DNA of 64,000 nucleotides, from positions 372,001 to 436,000 of the forward strand of contig NZ_CANLOZ010000004.1 of assembly GCF_947492965.1 (NCBI RefSeq), written 5' to 3'. The DNA comes from an uncultured Aquimarina sp. (lineage in GTDB: Bacteria > Bacteroidota > Bacteroidia > Flavobacteriales > Flavobacteriaceae). The notes beneath the pieces are model-generated. The model was not told the origin of the DNA. It saw only the letters and a list, made by a program, of their open reading frames with translations, and did no database searches. Each line of letters opens with the position of its first letter. Within the stretch, counting starts at the first letter, position 1. The position numbers and the translations under genes were made by a program. Shown one piece after another: positions 38,319-46,625 of this stretch.

Positions 38319-40175
38319 TTAGTAACCAGGGTTTTGAGTTATGTTTGGATTTGCTACCAATTCTGTAGAAGGAATCGGGAAAAGACTAACGTGTGGAGGT
38401 AATGGAGAACCGTTATTAGCTCCATTTTTAAATGGCCATAAGAAAGTACCTCCAGTAAATTTATTAAAACGTATTAGGTCGGTTCTTCTTTGACCTTCCC
38501 AGTACAATTCTCTACCTCTTTCATCAAGAATAAAATCTAGAGTAAGGTCTCCTGTACTTACATTTCCAGCAGTACTACCGTAAGCTCTTTCCCTTAATTG
38601 ATTAATGTATCCAACAGCTTCTGTAGGAGTACCTCCAGCTCCACCTCTAGTTACAGCTTCAGCATAATTTAAATATACTTCACCAAGTCTAAACATATGG
38701 AAGTCAGCGTCTACATGAGTTCCAGAGAGATCAGATCCAGGTTGTAAATCTACTCCTACGTTTCTCCATTTTTGGATAGCATATCCATCCGCATAACTGG
38801 AAAGTGTTGCAATATCAAGAGTTTGACCATTCGTGTAGAATTTACCTCTAGAATCGTTCCAAACTGGTTGTGTAGCGATTGATATCGCCATTGCAGGAGC
38901 AGGAACTACAGTTCCATTATTGGTGATAACACCAGTAAGGAAATCATATCTATATACTTCATTGGCATTAAAAGCTGGGTTTGTATTATTTTCATCAGAT
39001 CCCAAATATTCAAAATCCCCATCGGCATCAAATGCTTTTAGCGTACCAGCATCGTCTGCTAATAGCCTAAGATCATTGTCATATTCGTAGATTTCGAAGG
39101 AACCACTGCTACTACCAAAAAGATCTACAAATACTGAAGTCGTTCTGATTCCAAACCATCCACCATCGATTCCGAAAGCTCTAGGAACAATATTTCCTCC
39201 AATCGGTGCATGAGTTAAAAATGTAGTTCCACCGAAGGATTGAGTGTTGATACCGTCAAACGCAACACTAAAAATGCTTTCACTTTGCGATCCGTTGGTA
39301 TTATTATCCGCTAAGAATAATTTTTGATAATCGTCTACAAGACTGTAGCCGGCAGCTAGAATTCTATTCGTATATGTTAAGCTTTCTGTATATCTTTCTG
39401 TTCCAGTATATACTTCTGCGTTAAGATATAGTTTAGATAACAACATCCATACCGCTGCTTGATCGGCTCTTGGATACGAATTAGTCCCAGGAGCAGGCAT
39501 TTCGGATTCGATAGCTAATAGTTCTGATTCTACAAAATCAAAAGCCTCTTGTCTCGTAATTTGTGGTGGAATATATCCAACAACAGGATCTGCCTCTGTA
39601 AAGAAAGCAATGTTTCCAAACATATCGATCAAATGATAATGACTTAAAGCTCTTAAAAATCTGGCTTCAGCTCTGAATTGTTGGATTTCAGCTCTTAATG
39701 AAGCGGAAACTCCTCTGGCATTTAGTTTGTCATCTGTAGTTTGTCTTAAAAATTCATTTACAGAAGAGACCTGAAAATTCGCTCTGTCATAAAATGCTCT
39801 AACAAAAGCATTACTAGAAGTCCACTGACCAAAGTTTAAAACTGGTAAATCTGGATCTCCCCACGCAATAACAGCCTCGTCAGTTGGTAATTCTTGTAAT
39901 TGCCAGAACCCTCTTAAGTATTGACCAAAACCAGCGTCTATACCTTGGATATCACTATTTCCAGGTCCTAACTGACCACTAACAGCTAATCCTGAGTAAA
40001 GTTTTCCAAGTACTTGCAAATATGCTTCATCAGAACTAAAGAACTCATCAGTAGTTTGGTTCTGATCATCATTAACTTCTACATCTAGGTCATCGGTACA
40101 AGATCCCATAGACAACAGGAACGCGCAAATACCAATGTGTACTAAGTTTTTAAATTTTATCTTCATTGCATTCAT
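38319..40175 (-). CDS. susD: SusD/RagB-family glycan-binding lipoprotein
   Basis: This 618-residue lipoprotein (LLSMGSC, Cys26) binds glycan at the outer surface and acts as the lid of the SusC transporter. It has the SusD-like N-terminal TPR region (about 45-250, with FLRALSHYHLIDMFGNIAFF) and the RagB/SusD C-terminal domain (about 330-618), ending in LFPIPSTELVANPNITQNPGY. Its start may be Met1 or Met4 (MKIKFK); both keep the signal. It begins 3 bp after the SusC stop. Confidence 0.95.
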   Translation of the reverse strand: MNAMKIKFKNLVHIGICAFLLSMGSCTDDLDVEVNDDQNQTTDEFFSSDEAYLQVLGKLYSGLAVSGQLGPGNSDIQGIDAGFGQYLRGFWQLQELPTDEAVIAWGDPDLPVLNFGQWTSSNAFVRAFYDRANFQVSSVNEFLRQTTDDKLNARGVSASLRAEIQQFRAEARFLRALSHYHLIDMFGNIAFFTEADPVVGYIPPQITRQEAFDFVESELLAIESEMPAPGTNSYPRADQAAVWMLLSKLYLNAEVYTGTERYTESLTYTNRILAAGYSLVDDYQKLFLADNNTNGSQSESIFSVAFDGINTQSFGGTTFLTHAPIGGNIVPRAFGIDGGWFGIRTTSVFVDLFGSSSGSFEIYEYDNDLRLLADDAGTLKAFDADGDFEYLGSDENNTNPAFNANEVYRYDFLTGVITNNGTVVPAPAMAISIATQPVWNDSRGKFYTNGQTLDIATLSSYADGYAIQKWRNVGVDLQPGSDLSGTHVDADFHMFRLGEVYLNYAEAVTRGGAGGTPTEAVGYINQLRERAYGSTAGNVSTGDLTLDFILDERGRELYWEGQRRTDLIRFNKFTGGTFLWPFKNGANNGSPLPPHVSLFPIPSTELVANPNITQNPGY

Positions 40176-40178
40176 TTT

Positions 40179-43145
40179 TTAAAAGTCTAAATTAACTCCG
40201 AATTGGTAAGTTCTAGGTCTTGGATAGATAGTACTGTCAAAACCACTACTGATTTCTGGATCAATACCTGTATAATCTGTAATGATAAGTACATTATTAA
40301 CAGTTCCAAATAGCTTCATATCTATATTCTCGTAGTTCAAGAAATTTTTAAAAGTATATCCTAAAGAAATGTTATCTAATTTTAGGAAAGAAGCATCTTG
40401 AATATAATAATCAGAAGAAAATCTATCAACACCACCGTCAAAGAAGTTTGTCTGTAATAGATCTGTGGTGGTATTAGATAATGTATTTTGGAAATTCAAT
40501 ATTCTTCTACCATTACTTCCCGCATCTACAAAGTTGTAGTTGTAGTTACCAACACTTCCTCTCCAAAACATACTGAAATTCCAGTTTTTGTAATCCAGGA
40601 TCGTATTAAACCCATAGAAGAAATCAGCCGCAGGTTTTCTGTAGATATACTTGTCTTTTTCATTAATGATATTATCATTATTTCTATCTACATAAGCTCC
40701 TTCTACTGGTACTCCGTTTGCATCATACACTTGTTCAAAAACCCAGTAGGAGTTAGGAGCAAAACCAACAGTCTGAATATTAATATTACTTCCTACAAAA
40801 CCTGAACCTGTAAAACCTTCAAAATTTGGATTATCTACAGCAAATAATTCTGTGATCTCTCCTTGTTGGAAAGTAATGTTACCACCAATTTGCCATCTTA
40901 AGTTATCATTTTGTATTGGAACTAAGTTTAAAGAGAGCTCTAACCCTTCATTGGTTAGGTTTCCTAAATTCACATCATCCTGATTAGATAAACTACCACT
41001 AGGAAGTGCGGCTACGAATAAAAGATCATCAGTTTCTTTTCTATATAAATCAACTGATCCAGAAATTCTACCATCATATAATCCATAGTCTAAACCAACG
41101 TTATATTGTGTAGTAGTTTCCCATGTTAAATCAGGGTTGTACGGTAATGCTAACCCAGTAGATACAAAAATTGGAGTTCCATCAGCTTCTTGGCCAATTT
41201 GATATTGTGATTGTGGATCACTAGTTAAAATTCTTGCAAGAGAAGGTGTTGCATCACCAATACTCTGCTGTGGTGTTACCCCATAACTCACTCTAAATTT
41301 TAATTGAGATATTAAATTAGAGTCTTTTAAGAAATTTTCGTTATGTGCATTCCAAGAAAATGCTCCAGATGGGCTGTTGGTCCATTGATTTTGTAATCCA
41401 GAGAATCTAGAAGTAGCATCTCGTCTAAAACTTCCAGTAAATATATATTTGTCAGCTATAGAAATGGTTGCTCTACCAAAAAAACCAAGTAAAACTTCTC
41501 TTGGATTGTTAAACGGATTGTCGATTTCGATTAGATCAAAACCTCTGCTGAAATTACTACCGCTATCTAAAAATTTTTGGTAAGAATAACCAGCTGTTAC
41601 ATCAAAAATAGTATTTAAAGCTTCAGAGTCTTTACGGTAATTTAGATAGAAATCAAATAATAAATTTTCTCTTTTCTGTGAAGATCTGCTATAACTATCG
41701 TTATTCAATCCAGTAGTATTGCCAACTGATTGAGAAGAAATAATATTTTCAGTTTTTGCTGTGGCTATTTCGTAACCAACATTCATGTTAGCTCTTAGCT
41801 CTGGCAAAAAGTGAAATTTATAATCTAGTTCTAAATTTCCTAAACTTCTAAAAATAATACCTGTTAAATCACTTTGCTCCAGTAGGGCAACAGGATTTTG
41901 TCCTGCCAAAGCGATTGGATTTCCACTCCCATCTAACCATTGAAAATAATTTCCGAAGTCGTTGTCCTGGAAAACTGGTTGGGTAGGATCAAATCCAAGT
42001 GCGGCACCAATACTAGTTCCAGCTCCATCACGACCTGCATATGTATAGTCTTCTACTGCAGTCTTAATATTAGTATTAATTTTTAGATGGTTGTCAAAAA
42101 ATTTGGTGCGAATATTAGCAGATAAAGATGTTCGATCTAATTGATCCTTTTTAATTAGCCCTTCTTCATTCAATAATCCTAAAGATATTCTATAATTGAT
42201 CCAGTCATAACCACTTGACAGACTAATATTATGATTCGTAGATACCGCATTTTGAAGAATTTCGTCTTGCCAATCTGTATTTTCTGTTCCTAATAAGTCA
42301 ATTTGTGCTTGTGATCCATTTGCAGTTACATACTCTCTGAATTGATCTCCATCTAACGCTTCAATTTTATCTACGATTTGGGAAAAAGTAACGTTACCGT
42401 TATAATTAAATTTTAATTTCCCATCTGTATTTGTTCCCTTCTTTGTAGTAATGATAATCACACCATTAGAAGCTCTAAATCCATAAATCGCTGTAGCCGA
42501 AGCATCTTTAAGTACCGTAAACGATTCAATATCATTAGGGTTAATAGAGTTTAAGTTGTTTCTTGTTCCACCTGGTCCAGGGTCTAAAGGAATACCATCA
42601 ACAATGATTAGTGGATTATTAGAAGCATTTAAAGAGGAACCACCTCTAATTCTAATAGTAGATCCTTCTCCAGGGGCTCCACCATTATCAATCACAGTAA
42701 CCCCTGCAGTACGACCCTTAATCAATTGATCAGGTGAAGCATTTACACCCTGATTAAAGTCATCTGCTGTTACTGTACTTACGGAACCAGTTAGATCTTT
42801 TTTACGTACCGAACCATAACCAATAACTACTACTTGTTCTAGTTCAGCAGCGTCTTCTTGTAAAACAACATCAATTCTATTGTTTCCAGAATATGTAAAT
42901 TCTTGTGCAATGAAACCAACGTAAGAGAATTCAATAATATCTCCATTGTTTACACCTTTAAGGGAATAGTTACCATCAAAATCGGATGATGTCCCATTTG
43001 TTGTCCCCTTAATTATGATATTCACACCGGGAATCGGTTGACCATTTCCAGCATCAGTTACAGTACCGGTGACTGTCGACTGTGCAAAAAAGCTCATTGG
43101 TATCAACCACAATAAAAACAATGCGCTTTTAGTAAATGTTTTCAT
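40179..43145 (-). CDS. susC: SusC/RagA-family TonB-linked outer-membrane transporter
   Basis: This 988-residue protein imports maltooligosaccharides through the outer membrane. It has a signal peptide (1-21), a carboxypeptidase-regulatory-like domain (about 22-95, with VTGTVTDAGNGQPIPGVNI), the TonB plug (about 105-235, with VVVIGYGSVRKKDLTGSVS and IRIRGGSSLNASNNPLIIVD, plus the GVIIITTKKG block) and a barrel. It is the first gene of the susCDE-amylase operon and is divergent from lacI, with a candidate LacI operator in the gap. Confidence 0.96.
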   Translation of the reverse strand: MKTFTKSALFLLWLIPMSFFAQSTVTGTVTDAGNGQPIPGVNIIIKGTTNGTSSDFDGNYSLKGVNNGDIIEFSYVGFIAQEFTYSGNNRIDVVLQEDAAELEQVVVIGYGSVRKKDLTGSVSTVTADDFNQGVNASPDQLIKGRTAGVTVIDNGGAPGEGSTIRIRGGSSLNASNNPLIIVDGIPLDPGPGGTRNNLNSINPNDIESFTVLKDASATAIYGFRASNGVIIITTKKGTNTDGKLKFNYNGNVTFSQIVDKIEALDGDQFREYVTANGSQAQIDLLGTENTDWQDEILQNAVSTNHNISLSSGYDWINYRISLGLLNEEGLIKKDQLDRTSLSANIRTKFFDNHLKINTNIKTAVEDYTYAGRDGAGTSIGAALGFDPTQPVFQDNDFGNYFQWLDGSGNPIALAGQNPVALLEQSDLTGIIFRSLGNLELDYKFHFLPELRANMNVGYEIATAKTENIISSQSVGNTTGLNNDSYSRSSQKRENLLFDFYLNYRKDSEALNTIFDVTAGYSYQKFLDSGSNFSRGFDLIEIDNPFNNPREVLLGFFGRATISIADKYIFTGSFRRDATSRFSGLQNQWTNSPSGAFSWNAHNENFLKDSNLISQLKFRVSYGVTPQQSIGDATPSLARILTSDPQSQYQIGQEADGTPIFVSTGLALPYNPDLTWETTTQYNVGLDYGLYDGRISGSVDLYRKETDDLLFVAALPSGSLSNQDDVNLGNLTNEGLELSLNLVPIQNDNLRWQIGGNITFQQGEITELFAVDNPNFEGFTGSGFVGSNINIQTVGFAPNSYWVFEQVYDANGVPVEGAYVDRNNDNIINEKDKYIYRKPAADFFYGFNTILDYKNWNFSMFWRGSVGNYNYNFVDAGSNGRRILNFQNTLSNTTTDLLQTNFFDGGVDRFSSDYYIQDASFLKLDNISLGYTFKNFLNYENIDMKLFGTVNNVLIITDYTGIDPEISSGFDSTIYPRPRTYQFGVNLDF

Positions 43146-43178
43146 ATAATATTAAATTAGTTTTTAATTGTTTTTAGC

Positions 43179-43196
43179 CTTATATTTTCACTTTCT
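43179..43196. repeat. 18-bp repeat, copy A (susC leader)
   Basis: CTTATATTTTCACTTTCT occurs here, 34-51 bp upstream of susC, and again at 44448-44465 upstream of the MFS gene. Relative to the two genes the copies point in opposite directions. Confidence 0.65.
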
Positions 43197-43254
43197 GAGA
43201 ACCAATGTATGTAAAATCTGTGTTAAATTTCAGGTACGGTGTAGCCGTAACCTT

Positions 43255-43270
43255 ACGAAAACGTTTGCGT
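43255..43270. promoter_or_regulatory. Candidate LacI-family operator in the susC/lacI gap
   Basis: ACGAAAACGTTTGCGT is a near-perfect palindrome (14 of 16 positions) with the central CG typical of LacI/GalR operators. It lies midway between the divergent susC and lacI starts, about 105 bp from each. Confidence 0.7.
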
Positions 43271-43370
43271 GTGGATAACTTTTAAAATTCTGTTAAAATT
43301 TTAAGGGTAATTGTGATCATATCGCATATTTTCGCATTAAAATTTAGCTTTTAATAAAAATTCAAGGGAA

Positions 43371-44393
43371 ATGAAGCAAAAAGTTACGTTGAAACAAATA
43401 GCAAAAGAGCTCGATGTATCCATCTCTACAGTGTCAAAAGCATTAAAAGATAGCGTAGAAATTAGTCTCGATACTCGACAAAAGGTAAAAGCTTTCGCTA
43501 AGTTGTATAATTATAAACCTAACAACATTGCGCTGAGTCTTAAAAACCGAAAAACCAAGACTATAGGAGTGATTATTCCAGAGATTGTTCACCATTTTTT
43601 TACCACTGTTATTGGAGGAGTAGAAAAGGTTGCAAATGAAAAAGGGTATAATGTAATCATTTGTTCGTCTAATAATTCCTTTGACAAAGAGGTGATCAAT
43701 TTAGAAATGCTAGCCAGTGGTAGTGCAGATGGATTTATCTTATCTGTGGCAAAGGAAACACAACAAAAGAAGGATTATCATCACATCGAGGAGACCATGA
43801 GTCAAGGAATGCCGGTGGTACTTTTTGATAGAATTATAGACGAACTCGTTTGTGATAAGGTGATTATTGATGATGGTAAGGGAGCACAAACGGCTACAAA
43901 TCATCTACTTTCTTTGGGATGTAAAAAAATTGCAATTATTACAACGGTGGATTATATCAGTGTTGGAAAACTTAGAACTAACGGATATTTAAGAGCGCTT
44001 CGAGCATACGATATTACTGCTAGAGAGGATTATATCTTAAAGATAGAAGATATCGATAACTGCGAATCTGAAATATCTAGCTTTTTGAAAGATAAAGAGG
44101 TAGATGCTATTTTTGCTGTGAATGAATTATTTGCGGTTACAGCTGCAAGAGTTTTACACGAACAAGGTAAAAAAGTCCCGGATGACGTTTCTATAGTTGG
44201 ATTCACCGATGGCATCTTGTCTAAACATTTTATTCCAAGTTTAACGACTATCAGTCAGCATGGAGAAGAGATGGGGATTAGAGCTGCGAAGTTGCTTATT
44301 GATAAGCTAGAAGGAGAAGAAGACGTTCCTGAAGAATATAAAACCGTTATTATAGATACTAGCTTAATCCAAAGACAATCAACAAAAAAATAA
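43371..44393 (+). CDS. LacI-family transcriptional regulator of the glucan locus
   Basis: This 340-residue regulator has a helix-turn-helix and hinge (1-60, TLKQIAKELDVSISTVSKAL) and a periplasmic-binding-like sensor domain (about 60-335). DNA reading by the recognition helix SISTVSKALK is standard for the family. It is divergent from susC with a palindromic operator between them, and a similar core occurs before pfkA. Its effector is probably a maltodextrin or a sugar phosphate, by analogy with other flavobacterial alpha-glucan loci. Confidence 0.93.
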   Translation: MKQKVTLKQIAKELDVSISTVSKALKDSVEISLDTRQKVKAFAKLYNYKPNNIALSLKNRKTKTIGVIIPEIVHHFFTTVIGGVEKVANEKGYNVIICSSNNSFDKEVINLEMLASGSADGFILSVAKETQQKKDYHHIEETMSQGMPVVLFDRIIDELVCDKVIIDDGKGAQTATNHLLSLGCKKIAIITTVDYISVGKLRTNGYLRALRAYDITAREDYILKIEDIDNCESEISSFLKDKEVDAIFAVNELFAVTAARVLHEQGKKVPDDVSIVGFTDGILSKHFIPSLTTISQHGEEMGIRAAKLLIDKLEGEEDVPEEYKTVIIDTSLIQRQSTKK

Positions 44394-44426
44394 CACACTA
44401 AAATTATTTTATTTAAAATAATATAA

Positions 44427-44434
44427 TATATTTG
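44427..44434 (+). promoter_or_regulatory. -7 element of the MFS-pgmB-GH65 operon
   Basis: TATATTTG fits the consensus and predicts a leader of about 85 nt that would contain copy B of the 18-bp repeat and the inverted repeat at 44480-44501. Confidence 0.5.
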
Positions 44435-44447
44435 ACACCTATCAGAA

Positions 44448-44465
44448 CTTATATTTTCACTTTCT
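44448..44465. repeat. 18-bp repeat, copy B (MFS leader)
   Basis: This is an exact copy of the sequence at 43179-43196, here 61-78 bp before the MFS gene, just downstream of its -7 box. Confidence 0.65.
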
Positions 44466-44479
44466 ACTAACATAAGTTT

Positions 44480-44501
44480 TGATAAGTGTACGCGCTTATC
44501 A
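44480..44501. promoter_or_regulatory. Inverted repeat TGATAAG-N8-CTTATCA
   Basis: Perfect 7-bp arms lie 24 bp before the MFS start codon. It could be an operator or a short mRNA hairpin near the ribosome binding site. Confidence 0.4.
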
Positions 44502-44525
44502 TAGTAATTATTAAAGATTTACTTA

Positions 44526-45875
44526 ATGAACAAGCGTAAGCTAAGTTTCTGGGAAATATGGAACATGAGTTTCGGTTTCTTAGGAATACAAATGGGTTTT
44601 GCTTTACAAAATGCAAATGCCAGTAGGATACTTCAGATTTTCGGAGCTGATGTTCATGAATTATCATGGTTTTGGGTTGTAGCACCTTTAACAGGGTTGA
44701 TCGTGCAACCTATCATCGGATATTACAGTGATAAAACATGGACGCGTTTAGGTCGAAGAAGGCCCTTTTTCCTTACAGGAGCAATTCTTGCGTCTATAGG
44801 GTTGCTGCTAATGCCTAATGCAGATATGTTCACCGCGTTCTTACCTTCATTATGGGTTGGTGCCGGGATGTTAATGGTCATGGATGCTTCTTTTAATGTT
44901 GCTATGGAGCCTTTCCGGGCTCTTGTTGCCGATAATCTTCCATCCGATCAGCGAACTCTTGGTTTTAGTGTTCAAACTATTTTAATTGGTATTGGCGCAG
45001 TTATAGGATCTTGGTTACCATATGTAATGGCAAACTGGTTAGGTATTTCCAATGAAGCACAAATCGGAGAAGTTCCTTTTCATCTACTTTTATCTTTTAT
45101 TATTGGGGCAGCAGTATTAATAGGAAGTATACTATTAACTGTTTTTACTACAAAAGAATATTCTCCAGAAGAATTAGCAGCATTTGAAAATGATGAAGAA
45201 GGTTTAGAGGAAGAACAATCTTCCTTAATGAACATTTTTTCGGATTTTAGAAAAATGCCATTGACTATGAAACAATTGAGCGGTGTTCAGTTTTTTTCTT
45301 GGTTTGGTCTTTTTGGAATGTGGGTTTTTTCAACACCTGCTATAGCACATCATATCTATGATTTACCACTTAGTGATCATAGCAGTGAGCCTTATCAAAA
45401 TGCTGGAGATTGGGTTGGAGTATTATTTGGGGTTTATAATGCTGTTTCCGCAGTGTTCGCATTCTTTTTACCATACATAGCGTTAAAAATAGGTAGAAAA
45501 CTAACTCATGCTGTATCTTTGATAATCGGTGGCTTAGGTCTTATTTCCATTTATCTAGCACCAAACGAAGATTGGTTGATACTTTCTATGGTTGGTATTG
45601 GAATTGCTTGGGCAAGTATTCTGGCAATGCCTTATGCAATACTAGCGGGTTCTATTCCTGCGAAAAAAATGGGAGTTTATATGGGGATATTTAACTTCTT
45701 TATTGTACTGCCTCAGATTATAAACGCAATTATAGGAGGACCTGTAGTTAAATATTTTTATGGAGGAAATCCAATTTATGCTTTAGTAATTAGTGGTGTG
45801 TCTTTTATCATTGCAGCACTATTAGTTATCAGAGTAAAAGATGTTGACGATACTTTAATTAATACAAAAAGTTAA
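44526..45875 (+). CDS. MFS sugar transporter (SLC45/maltose-type)
   Basis: This 449-residue inner-membrane carrier has about 12 membrane segments and the loop motif DKTWTRLGRRRPFFLTGA, characteristic of the GPH/SLC45-like sugar transporters found in flavobacterial alpha-glucan loci. It probably takes maltose from the periplasm by cation symport. It is the first gene of a run with pgmB 5 bp and GH65 about 90 bp downstream, which supports maltose as substrate. Confidence 0.9.
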   Translation: MNKRKLSFWEIWNMSFGFLGIQMGFALQNANASRILQIFGADVHELSWFWVVAPLTGLIVQPIIGYYSDKTWTRLGRRRPFFLTGAILASIGLLLMPNADMFTAFLPSLWVGAGMLMVMDASFNVAMEPFRALVADNLPSDQRTLGFSVQTILIGIGAVIGSWLPYVMANWLGISNEAQIGEVPFHLLLSFIIGAAVLIGSILLTVFTTKEYSPEELAAFENDEEGLEEEQSSLMNIFSDFRKMPLTMKQLSGVQFFSWFGLFGMWVFSTPAIAHHIYDLPLSDHSSEPYQNAGDWVGVLFGVYNAVSAVFAFFLPYIALKIGRKLTHAVSLIIGGLGLISIYLAPNEDWLILSMVGIGIAWASILAMPYAILAGSIPAKKMGVYMGIFNFFIVLPQIINAIIGGPVVKYFYGGNPIYALVISGVSFIIAALLVIRVKDVDDTLINTKS

Positions 45876-45880
45876 AAAGA

Positions 45881-46543
45881 ATGACGAAAAAAGCATTCAT
45901 ATTTGATCTAGATGGTGTCATTGTAGACACTGCAAAATACCATTTTCTGGCATGGCAAAATTTAGCCAATACACTAGGTATATCTTTTTCTGAAGAACAG
46001 AATGAACAATTGAAAGGAGTTAGCCGAATAAAATCCTTAGAGAAAATTTTAGAATGGGGAAATAAAACAATTTCAGAAGAAGAGTTTACGACCTTAATGG
46101 CCAAAAAGAATGAGGAGTATCTAAATTATATCGAAACGATGGATACCTCTGAAATTCTGCCTGATGTTCCTAGAGTTTTAGAATATCTTTTAACCGAAGA
46201 ACAAGCTATAGCTCTGGGTTCTGCCAGTAAAAATGCAAGAGTGATTCTTGATAAGGTATTATTAAAAGAGAAATTTCATGCTATTGTGGATGGTACCGAT
46301 GTAACCAAAGCAAAGCCAGATCCTGAAGTATTTTTGATTGGGGCACAAAAGTTAGGAGTAGCACCTAAAAATTGTGTTGTTTTCGAAGATTCAGTTGCGG
46401 GTATTCAGGCGGCTAATATTGCCAATATGATAAGTATTGGTATTGGAGATCCAAAGGTGTTACACGAAGCAGATTATGTGTTTAAAGATTTTACTGAAAT
46501 AAAAGAAGAATTCATTAACCAATTAGTTACAACCGAAAAATAA
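45881..46543 (+). CDS. pgmB: Beta-phosphoglucomutase
   Basis: This 220-residue HAD-superfamily enzyme converts beta-glucose-1-phosphate to glucose-6-phosphate. Motif I FDLDGVIVDTAKYHFLAW carries the phosphorylated Asp8 and the acid/base Asp10, motif II is GSASKN, and motif III/IV are AKPDPEVFL and VFEDSVAGIQAA. It lies 5 bp after the transporter and before the maltose phosphorylase, the source of its substrate. Confidence 0.95.
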   Translation: MTKKAFIFDLDGVIVDTAKYHFLAWQNLANTLGISFSEEQNEQLKGVSRIKSLEKILEWGNKTISEEEFTTLMAKKNEEYLNYIETMDTSEILPDVPRVLEYLLTEEQAIALGSASKNARVILDKVLLKEKFHAIVDGTDVTKAKPDPEVFLIGAQKLGVAPKNCVVFEDSVAGIQAANIANMISIGIGDPKVLHEADYVFKDFTEIKEEFINQLVTTEK

Positions 46544-46625
46544 TGAGAATAATTTGAGAAATTTCCTTGGGATCATAAATACTTGGGTAGTTTTTCAAAC
46601 AACTAAAAATTAAAAAAGAGAACCG

